From the NCBI GenBank assembly GCA_023375785.1, contig SZWC01007351.1:36748-100747 (forward strand): 64,000 nucleotides of DNA, given 5' to 3'. Shown in pieces: positions 41,130-51,800 of this stretch. Position 1 is the first letter of the stretch. Each line of letters starts with the position of its first letter. The stretch comes from Penium margaritaceum (taxonomy: Eukaryota > Streptophyta > Zygnematophyceae > Desmidiales > Peniaceae). A program made the translations under genes and the position numbers. The notes under the pieces were generated by a model. The model had not been told where the DNA came from. It was given only the letters and a program-made list of their open reading frames with translations, and searched no databases.

Positions 41130-41170
41130 CGAATTGTTCACGAGTAGTGAGCGCAGTCATTATTGCTATT
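41130..41170 (+). repeat. right edge of the satellite array
   Basis: The last monomer is intact to CCACGAATTGTTC, then continues with ACGAGTAGTGAGCGCAG. That block resembles the later monomer segment GGGAGCAGTGAGCGCAG, so an internal deletion joins two monomer parts. A+T-rich non-satellite DNA follows at about 41157. Confidence 0.85.
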
Positions 41171-42925
41171 CACCTTCGTCTTTAAATTAGCATTTTTTTT
41201 AGGGTGCATTGATTTAAATTAGCATTCGTTTATTATTACGAAACTGACAATAACTGTCCCTTAAATTCCATTCCGGGTTCAGCTTCATTTCGAAAGTGCT
41301 CGAGTTGCCCACCGCCCCTCCCCCCTAACACTCACCCGATTTTTCCCACCATTGCAGTTCACCATCCATCCTCCGTCCACGTTTGAAAGGCGAGTTTGAA
41401 CGACCAAAGTTTTTCCTTCTTCGTCGTCAATAGAGGCATTGAAGAGTCACATGCAACAGTTTTTTTTACACTGATCGACGGAATAGGCATTCTCCTGTCA
41501 GATGCAACATGTGTTTTCTTCTTTGTCAACGGAAATCCCGTCCTCTCGTTGTATACACCCGACTTTTTTGGCCCTTTGAACATAATAGATATTGACCCTT
41601 CATATGAAATCGGTTTTCACCCTTTTGACAACGTAGTAAGAGCTGTCCTGTCAAAAGCGCCTCGAAACAAACCCTAAACCCTTATGAAATAGGCATTATA
41701 AAGTACTTTGCAATAGGTGTTCTCTTCTGAAAAGTCAAAATAGGCATTTCCCTCTTTTGCACCAGGTCTACTTTGTCGACGAAATAGACATTTTCACAGT
41801 CTTTAGGGATCCGGCTCTCCATGGATGTAAATGGAACAGGAATGGCACCCTCAGATGAAACAAGTTATTCGTGTTTCATGTACGGAGTAAGAGTTGTCCC
41901 GTTAGATGCAACATGAATTTTCTTCTTTGACGACGGAAATCCCGTCCTCCCGTTCTATACACCCGAGTTCATCATCAGAACAGACATTGTCACTTCATAT
42001 GAAACAGGTTAACCCTATTACATCGACCGAGTAGGAACTGTACCATCTCCATGTTCTTCTCCTTTGTCCACGTGTTCTCTCTACTTGTCGATGGAATAGC
42101 TACCTTCGTATACAACAGTGGTTTCCTCCTCCACACGCCACAGATTTTCCTGTCCCATGCAAAAGACTTTTTCTCGTTTGTCGACGTGCAGAACAGGTTT
42201 CTCGTCTTTGTTTTTTCAGCTTGCCTCCATGTACCGGAGAGGGGTTTTCTTTTCGCAATGTTTCATTCACGATTACCTAGTAAGGAGGTACCGTGGACTT
42301 TATCCTGTTTCTCATCCTCCCCTTTCGGTCCCAACTTTGATGTGAGCGTAGACGCAGTTTGTTTGCAGATCATGGTTAGTCCGTAACTGAGTGGGGTCGC
42401 TACATGCCCCCTCTACCACTGAAAGCGCAGCCAATCCGTGTCCACTGCTATGGTTCAAAGTCCCATCCACAGACCTGCAATGTGTCACCCCATTGACCAT
42501 GGCGGAAGCCACGCGGAACCCAAACATCTCTTCTAGGCCATTTGGGCCTGTCGTCGTCCTCCTCACCTTCGTTGCGTGGGTGCTCAACGTGTCCTTGTCG
42601 CCTCCTTCCGCGCAAATCCTTCACCCAGCCGTGAGTTTCTTTACGATTATCACATGAGATTGTGGGTCGTGGAAGGTGGTGGAACTGTATTTTGCACTCG
42701 GTGGAGCTAACCAATGATGGAATATCATGTACAACACATGATCACTATGAGCTCTATGAACTGTTGAGATGTTGTCTATCACCTTATTTCCTCGTGTCGA
42801 CCTGCTTTTGTGTTTCGTCGATGTCCACTTCCGGAATGGTGACTCATTGAACTTTTTCTGCTGTTGCAAGACTTGGGTCCCTTGTTCATTTGGCTGTCTT
42901 GACATCATTGCACACAATTTGTCAG
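41157..42925. repeat. degenerate repeat-rich flank without a recognised gene
   Basis: No convincing coding exon was found. A degenerate direct repeat links 41494-41572 and 41898-41975 (shared words AGATGCAACATG, CGGAAATCCCGTCCT, TATACACCCGA). Words of the AATAGGCATT type recur at about 41483, 41687 and 41741. AAACCCTAAACCC, almost two plant telomere heptamers, is at 41669-41681. GAAACAGG occurs near 42003, a word very common on the far side of the two genes. Short ORFs of up to 111 codons here show no recognised domain. Confidence 0.6.
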
Positions 42926-45900
42926 ATGGTACGACCATGCTGCCAACGCAGCAGAGATCCGTGGCCTAATCATGGTGTCGGTGTGAGCTACAACAGCCGC
43001 CCACCTCTAGCTTGGCGACCGCGAAATCACCTTCCGCCACTCGGTGCAGTCAAATGGCCTGTTGACATTGCACTGTTGCGCAGAAATGCTGGCAGTCTAA
43101 ACGTCAGGTGCCACATCTGCAAAGAAACTGGGAGGAATACTGTTGCAACGGATCTTGTTCGTTTGTACGACACTGATCGAGCTAGCTTCCCTCCCCCCTC
43201 TCATCGGAAGAAGAGAAATTCTCGTGACCCTGATCTGATTGCCAGACTTGTGGGCAGCGGTGGTATGTGGATATGCCCTAACAGGACATGCNCCATGCTG
43301 CCAACGTGGCAGAGATCCGCGGCCTAATCATGGTGTCGGTGTGAGCTACAACAGCCGCCCACCTCTAGCTCGGCGACCGCGACATCACCTTCCGCCACTC
43401 GGTGCAGTCAGATGGCCTGTTGACATTGCACTGTTGCGCAGAAATGCTGGCAGTCTAAACGTCAGGTGCCACATCTGCAAAGAAACTGGGAGGAATACTG
43501 TTGCAACGGATCTTGTTCGTTTGTACGACACTGATCGAGCTAGCTTCCCTCCCCCCTCTCATCGGAAGAAGAGAAATTCTCGTGACCCTGATCTGATTGC
43601 TTGACTTGTGGGCAGCGGTGGTATGTGGATGTGCCCTAACAGGACATGCGGAGGGAGACACTCCACTGCACGGCGCACTAGAGACGGAGTTGGCAGGTTC
43701 GCAAGCTCGGCTGGACACATCAGATGGTACTGCAGAAGGTATGTTTGGACTGTAGCATGCTCTTCAAAATATAATGAACTTAAACATATGTGGTCAAACC
43801 CTAAAACTAGAGACTTAAACATGAAGTTTTTGTCGTTCAGGTGTGCCGTTTTACGCCTAAAGGTCCAGGACTTTGAAGGCCTGTTTTTTCGAGATGAATC
43901 TTCTGACACATGGGCTCAAAACCCAGAAAAGTCAATATGCCCTCACTGTAAACCCAATGTCGAGTGTGCATTCAAGTGCTGCCCTGATGCACCAGATCCG
44001 CCTGGCCCCGGAGTTCCTGCAACTGATGCTTGCGTCCCTGCGACCCCTGCTGGTTTTCTCCGTGTGTTTCGGAACCTTGTGGATGAACATGGAGGGCTGG
44101 ATGAGGGGAATGATGGCGTTGGTGATGCCTGTGGCGGTGGTGATGCTGGTGGTGGTGATGACGCTGGTGGCGGAGATGATGCTGGTGGTGGAGAGGGCTA
44201 TGGTGGTGTCGGTGGTGGTGGCGGCGGTGGGCGTGGTGGCGGTGGGCGTGGTGGCGGTGGTGGTGGTGGCGGTGGCGGCGGTGGTAACGCGGATGGAGAA
44301 TGTGATGGCGACGGTGATCCACGGGGAGAGGCGGAACACCGTGCTGATGGGCCAGCTGAACGCTACCGCCGTAGAGCCGACTTGAACACAANTGGCGGTG
44401 GTGATGCTGGTGGTGGTGATGACGCTGGTGGCGGAGATGATGCTGGTGGTGGAGAGGGCTATGGTGGTGTCGGTGGTGGTGGCGGCGGTGGGCGTGGTGG
44501 CGGTGGGCGTGGTGGCGGTGGTGGTGGCGGTGGCGGCGGTGGTAACGCGGATGGAGAATGTGATGGCGACGGTGATCCACGGGGAGAGGCGGAACACCGT
44601 GCTGATGGGCCAGCTGAATGCTACCGCCGTAGAGCCGACTTGAACACACAGCCTTTGGTATGTAATCACTCGAGTTCTTATCGCAGTGTCAATTCACACT
44701 ACATTGTACTACAATTGTATACAGTGGTTCAAACCAGCAGTTGTGGATGACTGCAGGTTCGTCAAGCCCCGAGAGTGCGGCTATTCAATGCCACACCGAA
44801 CTATGTATTTGAGAGGCGGCATTTGAGACCTTCACACTGTGCGAAGAAATATGATCCACCAGAGGCCGAGGGTTCTGAGAGTCATCTCTCACGCTTCGAA
44901 ACTGAGCTGCAGCAACCTCAGTTTGAGGAAACAATTGTCCACATTGGAGAGTACGCTGCTGTCTTGCCCGACTTTGATCACAAGAAAAAAGCAGCATGGG
45001 TGCCCTGTCTGCCAGTTCCAAACCCCCCTGGCCAGTTTTCTCCTCCTGTTACAACATGGAGGAAATGGGGTGGCGGAGTTGGCTGTTCATGTGCTTATAC
45101 ACGAAAACATTCCAAGTGCGTTCACACGCAGTGGGCAGAGAAATATCTGGTTCGACCTCCTACTGCAATGTACCATGAACTTTTTTCGCTGGTATCTATG
45201 GTCATCTCCCAGAACATTTATCCCACGTTTTCATTGCTTGACACTTCTGCTGAGAGCGGGGGTGCACGTGTGGTTGTGTGGAGTTTCTTGGAAGGTCAAG
45301 ACCCTGGTTAATTTCGTTGCTCCTGTGATGGTGGGGCTGGGAAGTGTACTCGCCACCTGGAAATTCTCCAGGAACACCATCAAGAGGCTGAGACTTGGTT
45401 TGCACCCGGCGACGATGACTCACGCCGCCGCATGCAATGTGTCGACAAAGTGGTGGTGGAGATTAACACCTGTTCGACTTGTGGCCCGTCTGTGGGTCCT
45501 TGTCTCTCAGAAGGACATGAGACAGCGAAGTGGACACTTTGCCAGTGGCCGCGGTTGAAATCATTTCAGAAGATCAATGTTCATGCAAGCCTACACCCTT
45601 CAAGAGACGGTCCTGCTGAAGAAGTTGTTGAAAAGGCAAGGCAGGCATTCGAATATGGATTTGTCCTCCAGGCTCCAAAGCCAACAACGGAGACCTGTCT
45701 GTGTGGACATCGGTGGACATGGGTATGGTTCCAATTGTAGTATTACCTTGTCAATGTCTCATCATGTTTTTGTATCATATTCAACTTCGCATTTAACGTA
45801 TTCTCATTACTCTGTTTTTGTGGCAGGCTGTCAGGACTATCAAGCTACATGATCTGTACCACGGTTCAAAGCTGGTAAGTATGGAAGAGCGTCCAATCTG

Positions 45901-47840
45901 TGGTTAAAACATATTGATCTCGTCTAATCTTCAGGATGCTTCCTGTGGTGCAGGTTCCTGTGCAACATTATCGAACTGCGCATTGCAAGTGTACTCTGTT
46001 CGCCGACGGGAACAGCGATGGCATGTTCATCTTCACAGCGTCAACGGCATTGACCCACTCTACCATGCTCTTTGTCTTGGCGTTCACCTGCAATGGCTCT
46101 TCTGTTTCTGCAACTTACGGAGCTGTCAAGTTCTATGAGAAAGTGACAAAACCTCTTGAGTTCCCCTGTCGGTCAACTCTTGCGACAGCGTTGCAAGCTT
46201 ATGTGAGGCTGGTTGATGTGGAGGGTCTTGGTACTTGTTGCTCAAAATGCGGTGTGTATCCCTGCAAGCTTGTGTGTGATGGCACAGCTCTGATCAACAG
46301 AAATGGGGACACATCGGAACACAGATTGTACACTCAACCACAGGCGGAAACCTTGGCTCCGAGGCGACGCGTGGCCAAGCGTCTCATCGCAGACGGTCAT
46401 GCACGAGTTCTACTGGCCCGTCTTGCTGTTTGCCGCCGCCAACGCGACCTGTTCGTGCAGTCCGACATGGATTCTTTGCTGACGAAGCTCCGCGCGTGCG
46501 GTGCAAGTGGAATGGCTGATCTTGTTGAGGTGGCCAAAGTGCTGAAAGTTGATGCAGGAGTCAGCGTAAGTCTCAGCTTTTGAAATTCTGGTCTCTAGAC
46601 TTGTCTTTCTAAACCCTTCGGCATATTTCAAAGTAAACATGTCTGGTTTGCAGTTCTACACAGTGAAGAAGGACATGAAGGAGTTGCTCTACACCTTGAG
46701 AACTTGGGGCACAGACTCGTGCCTTCTTGACGCTGCAGCTACCTCGGACTTGAGAACGCTCCTCACTGACCCCGCAAGCATGACGTTGTGAATGTCATGC
46801 CCATCATTGCAAAGGCCTTGGATTTCTACATGAAGGGAGTGTTGGTGCAGTACAAGACATGCATGACACCTGGTACATGGATGGTTGCAAGAGAGAAACT
46901 GTCCCCACCACTCGTCCATACTCTGGAGAAAGTGCTCGACATCAATGAGGAAGCGTTGGTGAGTACCTTTTGGAACATCAAAAAGTACTTTTTGGAAAAC
47001 ATAAACATGTTTTGTAGACAAAAGCTACATTCATCCCTTTTTTTTGGCAGAAGACAGAGGTGACCATCACTCCACCTGACGGAACAGTGGTGCCAACAGC
47101 TTGCTACCCACATTGGCCACAACAATGTGGAAGGCCACTCTACAACAACTTGGAGAGAGCAGATGGACAAAGCATTCAGCGGGGAGATGATGCCAAGTGT
47201 GCCGCTGATGATGACAAGAGCAAGCAAACAAAAGCAACTACAGGAGTTTTTACTGTGGTCTGTCCACATTTGGTGATCTATGGGTTTCACGTTATGTTCA
47301 ATGGTGAATCTCCAAATGATGTATTCACAACTCTGCTCACACGGTTTCCTGCTGACCGCCGACCACGATTTGTATTCTATGACAATGCCTGTAAGCTGTA
47401 CTCGTACGTCTTGGGGAGAGAGCCTGGCATGCTCTCTAGAACCAGGTTGCTCTGTGACCGGTTTCACTTTGGGCACAGAGACGCGGCGAAGCACACTTGC
47501 TCGCCGGCGTTCAGTGCAGACATGTACACTCATCCCCAAGGTAAGAACGCACATGTGTAACATATTCATGCTTTGTCCATCTACTCCAATCTATTCTGTT
47601 GTCCAATCTAACCTGCTGTGTAAGATGTGTGCAGGCACGAACACGTTAGCAAATGAACAAGTCAACCGTTTCATCCGGCGTTTCACCACTCAGAGCTTTA
47701 CCTACACGATCAAGAACTTGATGGAGATGTGCAAAGTTGTGTTCGCCTATTGGAACTTCCGCAAGAACAATGAGCGTGTGCATGTGGAAGGCGGAAATGA
47801 GAACTCATCAGATGATGTTAGTCTGAGCAGTTACCTTTGA
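42926..47840 (+). CDS. KDZ-family (Kyakuja-Dileera-Zisupton) DNA transposase, damaged
   Basis: Eight exons join by GT-AG introns of 79-104 bp: 42926-43738, 43841-44657, 44757-45722, 45827-45874, 45954-46565, 46654-46958, 47051-47540 and 47635-47840. The 5' start is uncertain; 42926 is the first in-frame ATG seen. The N-terminal part has cysteine clusters: CHIC, CPNRTC, and a SWIM-like CxC-x8-CxH (CSCAYTRKHSKCVH, about 45090-45130), then a second CSCDGGAGKCTRH. The catalytic part has GVFTVVCPHLVIYGF, FYDNACKLY (Asp codon 47381-47383), CDRFHFGH (Asp 47456-47458) and NEQVN (Glu 47655-47657). These match the RNase H-fold signature of KDZ transposases as I know the family. The alternative acceptor at 45934 would shift frame, so 45954 was chosen. 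Exon 2 has a long Gly-rich insert. Stops and a frameshift suggest a decayed copy or sequencing error. Confidence 0.82.
42935..43649 (+). repeat. 357-bp direct duplication around a single N (43292)
   Basis: Copies 42935-43291 and 43293-43649 are the same length and nearly identical, with a lone N between them. They differ at scattered sites, including GCCAGA against GCTTGA, which turns an Arg codon into the stop at 43602-43604. Most likely two overlapping contig ends or two haplotypes placed side by side, so exon 1 is probably present only once in reality. Confidence 0.85.
44132..44648 (+). repeat. about 257-bp Gly-rich direct duplication around a single N (44392)
   Basis: Copies 44132-44391 and 44393-44648 both encode a GGGDAGGGDD / GGGGRGGGG tract plus the same following segment. 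They differ by one GGT codon and a few substitutions. As at 43292, a one-base N separates them, so an assembly artefact is likely. The GGN trinucleotide tract itself (about 44107-44285) is genuine low-complexity coding sequence. Confidence 0.8.
45309..45311 (+). other. in-frame TAA within transposase exon 3
   Basis: The frame is open on both sides: EGQDPG precedes the stop, and FRCSCDGGAGKCTRH with a second cysteine cluster follows it without a frame change. No convincing splice sites would remove it, so it reads as a nonsense change or a base error. Confidence 0.75.
46768..46791 (+). other. frameshift in transposase exon 6
   Basis: The frame entering exon 6 ends in TGA at 46789-46791. The frame that continues (VVNVMPIIAKALDFY) and splices correctly into the catalytic exon lies one register away. 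One lost base, or two gained, around 46770-46788 would explain it. Confidence 0.75.
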
Positions 47841-48832
47841 ATCTCTTTCATTTTTTCATATTTGCCTCAATTCTCATTGATGTGCGCTACTCAAAATTTG
47901 TTCAAATTCCATTGTACTTGTGAGAACTTTATGAAAAATTGAACCTAAATCTTGGCATTGACTACACTGACGCACTCATGTAAGCTGTGATAATGCTTTT
48001 GCTTTGGAAAAGCACATTTGAGCCAACCTCAAAAACTGATACATGTGTGTGAAGAGATGGTGCAAACAGGCAACCCTTCCAAGTGTGTGTGTTGTATGCA
48101 CATATGTACACTTTTTTGTAAATACACACAAGTACACATACACACATACATATACATATAAAGTACGAGTACGAGAACGAGTAAGCATACACAAATGTGT
48201 GTTTGTGGTGGAACGAGATACACACATGTCTGTATGTGATTATACAGGCACTTCATGTCTGTATGTGTGTCTGTATGTGTATACATACAGACATAAACAC
48301 GTGCGTGTACATATTCTAGACACCGTATCTCGTATCAACACCCTAGTAAAGACACTTGTACACACACGTCTGTACATGTGCACGTATGTGTATGTGAACA
48401 TATAAATGAATACAGGCAAGTATCAGCAATAGCAATTCAGACTAGTCGCTGCAGATGATGAGGTAGTTCGAGACTCGGAACCTTAAACGAGCTTCTCAAT
48501 CATTCCTATTTCAACACCGGTCTTTCAATGCAACTAGAGACTTTTGTTGTTGCCTCGACACAAGTGATAGGTTTATGAAACGCGGCAATCACTTTGCAAA
48601 AGATAACATTCTGGTGCAGATACACATTTCCTAGATGGAAATATCTTGTGCAGATACACATCTTAAGAGAACATCGTCTCCCAGACTATACACAAGTACG
48701 TCTTCAGTACCTGCCATCCTAAACGGCAGTAGCCTATTTTTTCTTCTGAAATGGAAGAGGACATGTTTCACAGTCATCCCAACGGGTTGATGGCTTGGTA
48801 ACTCGGCTCGTACGTCGGGGCCGACTTTGTTC
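47841..48832. repeat. spacer between convergent genes with a TG/AC-rich low-complexity stretch
   Basis: This is the 3' side of both genes. About 48045-48415 is an imperfect mix of ACAC, TGTG and ACATAC words (microsatellite-like). The rest shows nothing recognisable, and no clear AATAAA polyadenylation signal was seen. Confidence 0.7.
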
Positions 48833-51800
48833 TCAGACAGTTTTCCGCGAGAATCTTGATCGAGTTTGCACAGTCTTCACGCGTTCAGAGGTAGTCACCT
48901 TCGACAGCTTCGTCACCTTCAACCCCTGATCTGCACATTTACATGACCATGGTCAGATTTTGAACAGTAGAATGTACAACAAAAATTACAAATTGAACTG
49001 TACAGACCCTGAGTACGTGATTCATCTTCCTTCTCCTTGGCTACGGGAACTCCTGCTGGATGGTTACGTTGACTTGCAGATCCCTGCTCCAACGACACTT
49101 GCTCCACGGTTAAAGGAAATGCCGTCCTCATGGTCTGATTTATGTTTGCCAATGCGTTGACGAAGCTCTGAAAACACACAGATATTACTTCAGTCCAAAG
49201 ACATCGCTAGTACTTGGATATACCACAAATCATCATGCAGGATGTACACCTGACACTGCTGGCCGTGGAAGTGCCACTCTTTAAGTGTCTGCTGCGTGAA
49301 TTCTGCATATCCAGAAACAATGAATCAGTTCATGCATTCTGTGGAAGATGCAGGAGACTGAAAGAAGCAAAATGCATTGTGCAACGTACCTCCTGTCTCC
49401 ACAATACGCTTGCCCCTGATGAGCACTCGCTCCAAGCCGTTACAGAAATTGTTGCTCGCTTCGTGTAAGCCTTTCAGGTAGTCTCTAGCAATGTGAAGAA
49501 GGTCTTCCATTTCCAGCAGAGTTTGCGGTGGGCTCCTCCGGAAATGTGCAGCAATCGGTCTGTAACCATCTTCTGCCATCATTCCAACAAATGTTCCGTC
49601 GGCTGCTCCTTGTCCACCCTTCGCCTTAGAGATCGCAAGATGCGCAGTTAACTCGTTGAACACTTCCTACAAGAAAAAATAGCAGTTTCAGACTGAATTA
49701 ATCTGTCACATTCAGCAACGGAGAAAGGGAAAGACAAACATATACAGACGTTACCGATTTGTGCTGGTTGGCAAGATCTGGCTGAGTGCAGTAGACAAGC
49801 TCATCCAAGAAAGTTTGTTCTGCCTGCTGCGAAGATTGAACAACGTTCGCACACTATTGAGGAAAACCACCACCAGTTCCAGCTTGTTGCCCATAAGCAG
49901 ATGGATCCTGCTGCTGCTGCCCAGCAAAAGACAACTCACAAATCCGGTTCAGCTGCAAAGAAACATGTCAAGGCAGGCATGCAACTACCCTGAAGGCAAT
50001 GGAGAAAACGTACCCGAGCAGGCGTTGGTACTCCAGACGGCTGCAGGTTCGGAACTCCTCCACAAGTAGTCCCAAGAGTTGCGGACACAGGGTTAGACTT
50101 GTCAGCTTCTGTTGGCTGACTATCTTGCACGGACTGACCACCTTCAGTGGACTGCGCAACCTCCTTTGACTGACCGACTTCCGCCTGAACGGCTTGCGTG
50201 ACCTGGTTGACTTGAGACGACTGACCGGGAGGCGGGAACTGAATGCCTTCCGGGAACCGAAGGCGCTGAGTTTCAGCGACGTGCAGAGACTCACCAGCTT
50301 GCGTGTTCTGACCTGCGGTTGTGGACTGAGCTGCCTGCGGGGACAGACCGGACTGTGGGAATTGACCTGCCTGCATGGACTGACCTCCTTGCGGGGACTG
50401 ACAGACTGGCGCGGACTGTCCAACTTGCTGGAACTGACAGGGCTCAGGGAACTGACCGGTCTGCGCGACTGGACCCTGCGCAAGCCCACTGCACTGTTGG
50501 ACCTGACCGGACTCCGGAACCTCAGACTGCGGGAGCTCGCCGGTCTGCGGGACCTGGCCAGACTGCGGATGCTGGCCGGACTGCGGAAGCTGGCCGGACT
50601 GCGGAAGCTGGCCGGACTGCGGAAGCTGGCCGGACTGCGAAAGCTGGCCGGACTGCGAAAGCCGGCCGGACTGCGGCAACTGACTGGCCTGCGGGAGCTG
50701 ACCGTCCGGCGGGAGCTCACTGGAATGCGCGGCCTGACCGGACTGCGCGACCTGATCGGACTGACTGACTTGATCGGACTGCCCGACCTGGCCGGGCTGC
50801 GCGACCTGACCGGACTGCGGGACCGGACCGGACTGCGGGACCTGACCTGACTGCGGGACCTGACCTGACTGCGGGACCTGACCNNNNNNNNNNNNNNNNN
50901 NNNNNNNNNNNNNNNNNNNNNNNNNNNNNNNNNNNNNNNNNNNNNNNNNNNNNNNNNNNNNNNNNNNNNNNNNNNNNNNNNNNNNNNNNNNNNNNNNNNN
51001 NNNNNNNNNNNNNNNNNNNNNNNNNNNNCGGACTGCGGGAACGGACCGGACTGCGGGAACGGACCGGACTGCGGGAACGGACCGGACTGCGGGAACGGAC
51101 CGGACTGCGGGACCGGACCGGACTGCGGGAACGGACCGGACTGCGGGAACGGACCGGACTGCGCGAGCGGACCGGACTGCGCGAGCGGACCGGACTGCGG
51201 GAGCGGACCGGACTGCGGGAACGGACCGGACTGCGGGAACGGACCGGACTGCGGGAACGGACCGGACTGCGGGAACTGACCGGACTGCGGGAAAGGGCCG
51301 GACTGCGGGAACTGAGTTGACTGCGGGAACTGAGTTGACTGCGGGAACCGAGTTGACTGCGGGAACTGAGTTGACTGCGGAAACTGAGTTGACTGCGGGA
51401 ACTGACCCTGCGGGAACTGACCGGACTGCGGGAACGGACCTGACTGCGGGTACTGACCGGACTGCGGGACTTGACCGGACTGTGGGAACTGACTGGACTG
51501 CGGGAACTGACCGAACTGCGGGAACTGACCGGACAGCGGGAACGGACCTGACTGTGGGAACTGCCCGGGTACGGCGACCTGACCAACACTGGCAGCGGCA
51601 GGTGCAGCGGCAGGGGCATCAACAGGGGAAGCAGCAGGTGCAACGGCAGCGGCAGAGACAGCGGCAGCAGCGGCGGCGGCGGCAGACGCAGAACTTTCAG
51701 CACCTCTACCAGACTGAGCAGGAACAGACCCTTGACGTCCGTGTGCGGTTGACCCGCCAGACACTTCTCGGGCCGCGATAGCCTGGACACGAACACCAGC

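Larger units (their letters stand above)
1..41156 (+). repeat. 182-bp satellite array, about 223 head-to-tail monomers
   Basis: The same unit recurs every 182 bp across the whole interval, always in one orientation. A hand consensus has about 63% G+C and about 23 CpG dinucleotides. Recognisable words in each monomer are CCACGAATTGTTCCGGGC, GTCAGAATGGAGAGGC, the odd palindrome CGTACAGTACG, and GTGCACGCGTACG, which contains overlapping ApaLI, MluI and BsiWI palindromes. The length is in the nucleosome-scale range usual for plant and animal centromeric satellites. No transposon insertion is visible. Copies differ mainly by C-to-T and G-to-A changes, often at CpG. The array enters the window already under way and ends at about 41156 in a rearranged partial monomer. 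ORFs on both strands are by-products of few stop triplets and are not annotated as genes. A centromeric role is inferred only. Confidence 0.97.

Noticed and set aside
1-41156. Many long ORFs on both strands of the satellite (up to about 417 codons antisense), some with conserved-looking peptides
   Set aside because: 182 is 3 x 60 + 2, so each ORF rotates through all three frames of the monomer; the similarity is DNA-level repetition. No start context, splice pattern or codon bias supports coding.
1-41156. CRISPR-like regular repeats
   Set aside because: There are no unique spacers; the full 182-bp unit is repeated. The window is also eukaryotic.
43932-44669. Antisense His-rich and Thr/Ala-rich ORFs
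   Set aside because: They are the complement of the GGN-rich coding tract of the transposase exon.
47976-48405. ORFs of 83-120 codons between the two genes
   Set aside because: They consist of TG/AC low-complexity sequence.
49968-51028. SR-protein-like VRSRSP repeat frame
   Set aside because: It is an alternate frame of the 18-bp unit, reached only because the gap is given as 145. Splice phases and the upstream exon fix the PQSGPF frame.
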